Assembly: GCF_020742175.1 (NCBI RefSeq)
Contig: NZ_DYXM01000225.1
Coordinates: 1 to 10,707, forward strand
DNA length: 10,707 nt
Direction of reading: 5' to 3'
Source of the DNA: Dietzia timorensis
GTDB taxonomy: Bacteria; Actinomycetota; Actinomycetes; Mycobacteriales; Mycobacteriaceae
In this document: positions 6,510-10,707 of the stretch, one piece after another
Layout of the letters: each line of letters begins with the position of its first letter
How positions within the stretch are numbered: position 1 is the stretch's first letter
The notes under the pieces: generated by a model
What the model saw: only the letters and a program-made list of their open reading frames with translations
What the model was told of the DNA's origin: nothing
The model's database searches: none
Translations under genes and position numbers: made by a program

Positions 6510-7955
6510 CTACGAAGCCTGCGGCGCCTCGCTGCTCCGGTCGACCTGCTCGCGGCGCCCGGGAGTGCGGAATAGGAGCGTGATCAGCGCGCCCACAAGG
6601 ATGACCACGGCGGGCAGGAAGAACGCGTCCGACAACCCGCCCGCGAGAGCTGCGTGCGGATCCGCCCCCTCCCCGATATGGGTCGTCATGCGGGTCTGGA
6701 GCACAGCCGCGATCGCCGCCGATCCGATGACCGCGCCGACCTGTCGCGTGGTGTTGTAGACCCCGGAGCCCGCCCCGGCGATCTTCAGATCCAGGGTCCT
6801 CATCGTCGTAGATGACGTCGGAGCCCAGACGAATCCGTTGCCGATCCCCAGCAAGATCATCGGCCCGATCATCTGTGGGACCGAGGTTGTCGGGGACATC
6901 ACGATCGCGAGCCAGAACGCGGCGCCGGCCATCGAGCCGTAGCCGATCACCGTGAGCACACGCGGATCGAGGCGGTCGGCGAGGCGACCGACGAACGGGG
7001 CGAGAATGCCGGAGGTCACCGCCATCGGGACGAGCACGAGCCCGGCCTTGATGGCGCTGAGCCCCATGACGAGCTGAAGGAACATCATGAGTGGAACCAT
7101 TGTGCCGGCAACGACGAAGCCCATCGTCGAGATGGCGCCATTGCCGACGGCGAAGTTCCGGTTCTGGAACAGCCGCAGCGGCACCAGCGGCTCGGTGCGC
7201 ACCTTGCTCTGCCACCAGACGAAGGCGGCCATGAGTACGACGCCCGCGACGATCATCACCACGTATTCGGCCCCCCAATCGCGTTCGGAACCCTGCTGGA
7301 TGCCGAAGACGAACAGGAACATACCGATCGCCGAGAGAACGATTCCTACGACGTCATACTTGTGTGTGGAGGTGGGCAGCGAGGGCACCAGCCGCATGAC
7401 GGCGAGCACCGCGATGACACCGATGGGCACGTTGATGAAGAAGATCCACTCCCACCCGACGGAGTCGACGAGCAGACCGCCGGCGATCGGCCCGACCATC
7501 GTCGCGATACCGGCGACGGCGCCCCATACGCCCATCGCGGCGCCGCGAGACTCCTGGCGGAACACGCGGGTGATGACCGACAGCGACTGCGGGCTGACCA
7601 TTGCCGCGCCGAAGCCCTGGACGACGCGCGCCACGATGAGCATGCCGATGCTCCCCGACAGCCCGCACCAGAGCGAGGCACCGGTGAAGATGACCAGACC
7701 GATGATCGTCGCCTTCTTCGGCCCGATCTGGTCGCCGAGGCGGCCGGTGAACAGCAGCGGAACGGCGAACGCGAGTAGGTAGGCGCTGGTGACCCAGATG
7801 ATCTCGTTGGGGCCGGCGCCGAGGCTCTGCTCGAGCGATTCGGTGGCGACGGCGACGATGGTCTGGTCCAACAGGATCATGAAGAACCCGATGACCATGG
7901 CGCTCAGGGCCAGCCACGCCTGCCTATCGGGGAGCGGTGCAAAAGATTGACCCAC
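6510..7955 (-). CDS. MFS drug-efflux transporter, DHA2 (EmrB/QacA, 14-TM) family
   Basis: The 481-residue protein is almost wholly hydrophobic and fits 14 membrane helices, as in the proton-driven DHA2 multidrug exporters. Visible motifs are LLDQTIVAVA with Asp30 in helix 1 (motif D1), GRLGDQIGPKKA at 71-82 (motif A), RVVQGFGAA at 110-118 (motif B), GAVAGIATMVGPIAGG at 145-160 (motif C, the antiporter signature) and a second motif-A-like loop GRLADRLDPR at 323-332. The soluble tail from about 464 is short and charged. The start is GTG at 7953-7955, with GAAGGAG at 7966-7972 (minus) 10 nt upstream; an ATG 7 nt upstream is out of frame and only 3 nt from the ribosome site. The gene sits between gatA and pfkA, which adjoin in M. 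tuberculosis. No regulator gene is next to it. Substrate cannot be deduced; toxic cations or antibiotics are typical for the family. Confidence 0.92.
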   Translation of the reverse strand: MGQSFAPLPDRQAWLALSAMVIGFFMILLDQTIVAVATESLEQSLGAGPNEIIWVTSAYLLAFAVPLLFTGRLGDQIGPKKATIIGLVIFTGASLWCGLSGSIGMLIVARVVQGFGAAMVSPQSLSVITRVFRQESRGAAMGVWGAVAGIATMVGPIAGGLLVDSVGWEWIFFINVPIGVIAVLAVMRLVPSLPTSTHKYDVVGIVLSAIGMFLFVFGIQQGSERDWGAEYVVMIVAGVVLMAAFVWWQSKVRTEPLVPLRLFQNRNFAVGNGAISTMGFVVAGTMVPLMMFLQLVMGLSAIKAGLVLVPMAVTSGILAPFVGRLADRLDPRVLTVIGYGSMAGAAFWLAIVMSPTTSVPQMIGPMILLGIGNGFVWAPTSSTTMRTLDLKIAGAGSGVYNTTRQVGAVIGSAAIAAVLQTRMTTHIGEGADPHAALAGGLSDAFFLPAVVILVGALITLLFRTPGRREQVDRSSEAPQAS

Positions 7956-7978
7956 GTGACATGCACTCCTTCGTGGTG

Positions 7979-7984
7979 ACTATG
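7979..7984 (-). promoter_or_regulatory. Candidate -10 box for the MFS gene
   Basis: CATAGT on the minus strand lies about 23 nt upstream of the GTG start and would give a short leader beginning near the GAAGGAG site. No strong -35 is visible; this is a weak call. Confidence 0.3.
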
Positions 7985-8013
7985 CGAGTAGTGCGCTGGG
8001 GTCGGGGCCCTCA

Positions 8014-8025
8014 TTCGAGGTCGAA
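8014..8025. promoter_or_regulatory. 12-bp palindrome upstream of the MFS gene, possible operator
   Basis: TTCGAGGTCGAA has 5-bp perfect arms around a central GG and lies about 60 bp upstream of the MFS start, close to where its promoter should be. Efflux genes are often controlled by dimeric repressors of the TetR or MarR families that bind palindromes. The site is short and could occur by chance. Confidence 0.25.
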
Positions 8026-8049
8026 AGGCTCCAGCGATATCCATGACTT

Positions 8050-8085
8050 GGGCCCGCATCCCGATGTTCGGCGGAATGCGGGCCC
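8050..8085 (-). terminator. Hairpin terminator downstream of gatA
   Basis: GGGCCCGCAT (8050-8059) pairs exactly with ATGCGGGCCC (8076-8085), a 10-bp GC-rich stem with a 16-nt apical part that can add a short CCG/CGG stem. It lies 52 nt past the gatA stop in the direction of gatCA transcription and before the MFS gene. There is no T-tract, as is common in this group. Confidence 0.7.
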
Positions 8086-8137
8086 GATCGTCTCGGTGCC
8101 TTGCCTCTTGCGCGGGGCAAAAGGCACGTCCGAAAGG

Positions 8138-9631
8138 CTACCGCTTCTGCGCAGCCTCGAACGCGGCGCCAACCTTGTAGAGGCGGTCATCTGCCTGCGG
8201 CGGGGCCATGATCTGCAGGCCGACCGGCAGTCCGGTGTCCGGTGCCAGACCCGCGGGCAGCGACATCCCGCAGTGGCCTGCGAGGTTGAGCGGAAGCGTG
8301 AACATGTCGAACAGGTACATCGACAGCGGATCGTCGATTTTCTCCCCGAGGCCGAATGCCGTGCTCGGTGTCGCGGGCGACACGAGGACGTCGACTTTCT
8401 CGTAGGCCGCGTCGAAGTCACGGGCGATCAGCGTGCGCACCTTCTGCGCCGAGCCGTAGTACGCGTCGTAGTACCCGGCTGACAGCGCATAGGTGCCGAT
8501 GATGATGCGGCGCTTGACCTCGGGGCCGAATCCGGCGTCGCGTGTCGCTGCCATAACCTGCTCGGCCGAGTGCTCGCCGTCGTCATCCACGCGGAGCCCG
8601 TAGCGCATCGCATCGAAACGCGCGAGGTTGGACGAGACCTCCGACGGCAGGATCAGGTAGTAGGCCGAGGTGGCGTGCTGGAAGTTCGGGCACGACACGT
8701 TGACGATCTCGGCTCCGAGCTCCTCGAGCTGGGTGAGGGCGGCGTTGAACTGCTCGCGCACGCCGGGCTGCGCGCCCGTCCTCAGGTCGAATTCGTCGAC
8801 GACGCCGATCCGGACGCCGCTGAGGTCGCCCCGTGCGCCTTCCCGGGCCGCGGCCACGACGCCGGGCACGGCCACGTCGAGCGAGGTCGAATCTCGCGGG
8901 TCGTGTCCGCCGATGGCCTCATGCAGCAGCGCGGTGTCGAGCACCGTGCGCCCACAGGGCCCGCCCTGGTCGAGGGAGGATGCGCATGCCACGAGCCCGT
9001 AGCGGGATACGCCGCCGTACGTCGGCTTCACGCCGACCGTGCCGGTGAGGGCGGCCGGCTGGCGGATCGAGCCGCCGGTGTCGGTGCCGATGGCCAACGG
9101 CGCCTGGAACGACGCGAGAGCCGCGGCGGAACCGCCTCCGGAGCCGCCCGGCGTCTTCGTGGTGTCGTACGGATTGTGGGTCGGTCCGTAGGCGGAGTTC
9201 TCGGTCGACGAACCCATGGCGAATTCGTCCATGTTTGTCTTGCCGAGGATCGGCATGCCGGCCTCGCGGAGCTTCTTAGTCACCGTCGAGTCGTACGGGG
9301 ACATGTAGCCCTCGAGGATCTTCGAGCCGCACGTAGTAGGCGCGTCCGCGGTGGTGAAGACGTCCTTGAGCGCGACGGGCACGCCGGCGAGCGGCCCCGC
9401 CGAACCCTGTGCGATCGCCTTGTCCGCTGCGCGGGCGGCGTCGAGTGCCTGCTCGGTGCCCACATGGAGAAAGGCGTTGATGTCGCCGTCGATCTCGGCG
9501 ATGCGGTTGAGATGGGCGCGGGTGACCTCCTCTGAGGTCACCTCCTTGGCGGCGATCTTCTCTGCCAGTTCGGCGGCGCCGAGCCCGAGGAGGGAGTCGC
9601 CGGCTACAGAGGTATAGGTGCTGTCTGCCAT
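8138..9631 (-). CDS. gatA: Aspartyl/glutamyl-tRNA(Asn/Gln) amidotransferase subunit A
   Basis: GatA is the glutaminase of GatCAB: it hydrolyses glutamine and passes ammonia to GatB. The 497-residue protein is an amidase-signature enzyme with the Lys-cisSer-Ser triad intact: Lys89 (GVPVALKD), Ser164 (PGGSGGGSAA) and Ser188 (GTDTGGSIRQPA). Their spacing (75 and 24 residues) equals that of S. aureus GatA as I recall it. Other family blocks are KTNMDEFAMGSSTENSAYG (131-149), GVKPTYGGVSRYGLVACASS (200-219) and DVLVSPATPSTAF near the C-terminus. The ATG at 9629-9631 has GGGGAGGA (9641-9648, minus) 9 nt upstream, inside the end of gatC; only 5 nt separate it from the gatC stop, so the two are translated from one mRNA. 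The stop is TAG at 8138-8140. Length is normal. Confidence 0.98.
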   Translation of the reverse strand: MADSTYTSVAGDSLLGLGAAELAEKIAAKEVTSEEVTRAHLNRIAEIDGDINAFLHVGTEQALDAARAADKAIAQGSAGPLAGVPVALKDVFTTADAPTTCGSKILEGYMSPYDSTVTKKLREAGMPILGKTNMDEFAMGSSTENSAYGPTHNPYDTTKTPGGSGGGSAAALASFQAPLAIGTDTGGSIRQPAALTGTVGVKPTYGGVSRYGLVACASSLDQGGPCGRTVLDTALLHEAIGGHDPRDSTSLDVAVPGVVAAAREGARGDLSGVRIGVVDEFDLRTGAQPGVREQFNAALTQLEELGAEIVNVSCPNFQHATSAYYLILPSEVSSNLARFDAMRYGLRVDDDGEHSAEQVMAATRDAGFGPEVKRRIIIGTYALSAGYYDAYYGSAQKVRTLIARDFDAAYEKVDVLVSPATPSTAFGLGEKIDDPLSMYLFDMFTLPLNLAGHCGMSLPAGLAPDTGLPVGLQIMAPPQADDRLYKVGAAFEAAQKR

Positions 9632-9636
9632 GCGTG

Positions 9637-9933
9637 CTAGTCCTCCCCGAGAATCTGCGGAACCTGGAAACGCTGCTCGGCGCTATTGGGCGCCTGGTCG
9701 AGCGCCTCGTCCGGGGTCAGCCCGGCGACTCGCTCGTCCTCCCGATTCACATTCACGATCGGGGTGGGGTGGCTCATGGCGGGAATGTCGTCGCCTGCGA
9801 CATCACTCACCGTGGCGACGTGATCGAGGATTTTCTCGAGCTGGCCTGCGAACTCGTCGAGTTCGCTGTCGGTGAGGCCCAAGCGCGAGAGCTTGGCGAG
9901 GTGGGCGACATCGTCGCGTGAGATCGCGGACAC
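9637..9933 (-). CDS. gatC: Aspartyl/glutamyl-tRNA(Asn/Gln) amidotransferase subunit C
   Basis: GatC is the small belt-like subunit that holds GatA and GatB together and helps GatA fold. The 98-residue product has normal length and the family pattern: an N-terminal ISRDDVAHLAKLSRLGLTDS helix, LEKILDHVATVSDVAGDDIPAM in the middle, then a extended segment with NVNREDE and a short end NSAEQRFQVPQIL, where the VP motif is typical. The start is GTG at 9931-9933, preceded by GGGAAGGA (9944-9951, minus) at 10 nt. It is first in the gatCA unit, with a good -10 box at 9962-9967, and is divergent from the ACT-domain gene. Confidence 0.97.
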   Translation of the reverse strand: MSAISRDDVAHLAKLSRLGLTDSELDEFAGQLEKILDHVATVSDVAGDDIPAMSHPTPIVNVNREDERVAGLTPDEALDQAPNSAEQRFQVPQILGED

Positions 9934-9961
9934 GTTGTGGTGGTCCTTCCCTCTTCTTTGG

Positions 9962-9967
9962 GTTATA
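9962..9967 (-). promoter_or_regulatory. Probable -10 box for gatC-gatA
   Basis: TATAAC on the minus strand differs by one base from TATAAT and would put the transcript start about 21 nt before the gatC GTG, leaving room for the GGGAAGGA site. The -35 region (about 17 bp further up) is poorly conserved. The rest of the 227-nt gap 9934-10160 holds two small inverted repeats (GCCGG/CCGGC and CACAC/GTGTG arms, near 10048-10095) of uncertain meaning. Confidence 0.6.
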
Positions 9968-10147
9968 TCCGTCGCGAGTCGGTGGCTCAGGCGCGGGCCC
10001 GGGCGGAGTACCGGCGACGTCAGATCTGGTGTTTTCGTGTGCTCTTCAGCCTAGCCGGTCGGTATCCGGCGCGTCCCACACGCTCGGGGTGTGAGAAACT
10101 TAACTGCCGAAAGTTCCTGCGATACGCCATGTGTCGTCCTTAGTTGG

Positions 10148-10153
10148 CAGAAT
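10148..10153 (+). promoter_or_regulatory. Weak candidate -10 box for the ACT-domain gene
   Basis: CAGAAT is followed by 7 nt and then the ATG at 10161, a spacing compatible with a leaderless transcript. The match to the consensus is modest and no -35 is clear. There is also no good Shine-Dalgarno before the ATG. Confidence 0.3.
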
Positions 10154-10160
10154 GTGGGTC

Positions 10161-10707
10161 ATGTCTTACCTGTTGCGCGTCACCGTTCCCGACCGTCCGG
10201 GTTCCCTCGGCGGCCTCGCGGTGGCGCTGGGCTCGGTGGAGGCCAATATCGTCAGCCTCGACGTCGTTGAACACTTCGACGGCGCGGCGATCGACGACAT
10301 CGTCGTCGACGTCCCGACCGGCGCCCTCCCCGATACGCTCATCACTGCCGCCGAGAGCCTGGACGGCGTATCGGTCGTCTCGCTGCGCCCGTTCGATGGA
10401 CGCATCGGCGCCCATCAGGAGCTGCAGCTCATCGATTCGGTGAGCTCCTCCGGGCGCGAAGCGCTCCGCGTGCTCTCCCAGGAATTGCCGGGAGTGCTCG
10501 GTGTCAGCTGGGCGCTTGTCGTCGAGAATGACGGCGCAGGCGCCCGCCTTCTCGCCCGCGGCGAATCGGCGCCGGGCGATGCGGATTCTCTCGACGTTCC
10601 GATGCCGGTCGGCGAACATGCCATCGAGGTCGATCCCGCCACCGAGGGTCTGCCGGACTCGTGGACGGTCATGGACACCGCGTTGGCCTCGGCCGGTCTG
10701 GGCGAGA
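10161..10707 (+). CDS. ACT-domain protein (3' end outside window)
   Basis: The frame is open from the ATG at 10161 to the end of the window (182 codons). Residues 1 to about 77 form an ACT domain: MSYLLRVTVPDRPGSLGGLA shows the first strand and the DRPGSL turn where amino acids usually bind, followed by the VEANIVSLDVVE helix-strand and a last strand (SVVSLRPF, 71-78). Residues from about 85 on (HQELQLIDSVSS..., WALVVENDGAGARLLARGES) have no motif I recognise. The position, divergent from gatC, matches M. tuberculosis Rv3013, about 218 residues, so roughly 35-40 residues are probably missing here. ACT domains usually sense amino acids; no catalytic domain is visible in this part, so it may be a stand-alone sensor. 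Function is not known. The lack of a Shine-Dalgarno suggests a leaderless transcript. Confidence 0.85.
   Translation, partial: MSYLLRVTVPDRPGSLGGLAVALGSVEANIVSLDVVEHFDGAAIDDIVVDVPTGALPDTLITAAESLDGVSVVSLRPFDGRIGAHQELQLIDSVSSSGREALRVLSQELPGVLGVSWALVVENDGAGARLLARGESAPGDADSLDVPMPVGEHAIEVDPATEGLPDSWTVMDTALASAGLGE

Noticed and set aside
7977..7992. ACTA-N6-TAGT dyad near the MFS promoter as an operator
   Set aside because: The arms are only 4 bp and do not extend; such a match is expected by chance.
8570..9535. 321-codon open frame antisense to gatA
   Set aside because: gatA on the opposite strand has full-length family similarity and an intact catalytic triad; the antisense product is rich in Arg, Gly and His with no domain.
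10082..10118. CACAC/GTGTG and AACTT/AAGTT dyads in the gatC-ACT gap as a riboswitch or T-box
   Set aside because: The stems are 5 bp, there is no conserved core, and they lie upstream of the probable gatC promoter, so they would not be in the gatCA leader.
10140..10619. 159-codon minus-strand frame over the ACT-domain gene
   Set aside because: The plus frame has a recognisable ACT domain; the minus frame has no domain or ribosome site.
1..10707. A new defence, mobile or biosynthetic system
   Set aside because: All large coding regions belong to known families, most in a conserved housekeeping order. No transposase, integrase, repeat array, nuclease or toxin-like gene was seen.

Overview
The window is a high-GC, tightly packed stretch of chromosome from an actinobacterium, most likely a mycolic-acid bacterium (Mycobacteriales: Corynebacterium, Dietzia, Gordonia, Tsukamurella or a relative). 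The main reason is gene order. A DoxX-family membrane protein, a divergent LppZ-like lipoprotein, then gatB, pfkA, gatA and gatC on the minus strand and a divergent ACT-domain gene match, from memory, the Mycobacterium tuberculosis block Rv3005c, Rv3006 (lppZ), Rv3009c (gatB), Rv3010c (pfkA), Rv3011c (gatA), Rv3012c (gatC), Rv3013. The genus cannot be fixed from the sequence alone.

Layout. 1-828 (+): the last 275 codons of ilvD, dihydroxyacid dehydratase. 829-920: convergent gap with a perfect 19-bp inverted repeat. 921-2462 (-): DoxX-family membrane protein with an unusually long low-complexity N-terminal half. 2463-2642: divergent promoter region. 2643-3803 (+): LppZ-like lipoprotein, convergent with gatB 10 nt away. 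3814-5337 (-): gatB. 5369-6403 (-): pfkA. 6510-7955 (-): a 14-helix drug-efflux-type MFS transporter. 7956-8137: gap with a 10-bp-stem hairpin. 8138-9631 and 9637-9933 (-): gatA and gatC. 9934-10160: divergent promoter region. 10161 to the window end (+): an ACT-domain protein, cut off by the window edge.

How the genes work together. GatC, GatA and GatB form the amidotransferase that makes Gln-tRNA(Gln) and/or Asn-tRNA(Asn) from misacylated precursors. gatC-gatA form one tight unit. pfkA-gatB form a second, separated from the first by the MFS gene, which has its own ribosome-binding site and is bounded by hairpins. IlvD belongs to branched-chain amino-acid synthesis, PfkA to glycolysis. DoxX in M. 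tuberculosis takes part in a redox-stress membrane complex. The roles of the LppZ-like and ACT proteins are not established.

I saw no tRNA, rRNA, CRISPR array, insertion sequence, phage gene or toxin-antitoxin pair, and no clear new system. The points most worth checking are the DoxX N-terminal extension with four spaced Thr motifs that look like Ser/Thr-kinase/FHA sites, the perfect palindrome after ilvD, the divergent DoxX/lppZ pair that may give leaderless mRNAs, and the MFS gene inside the gat/pfkA block.
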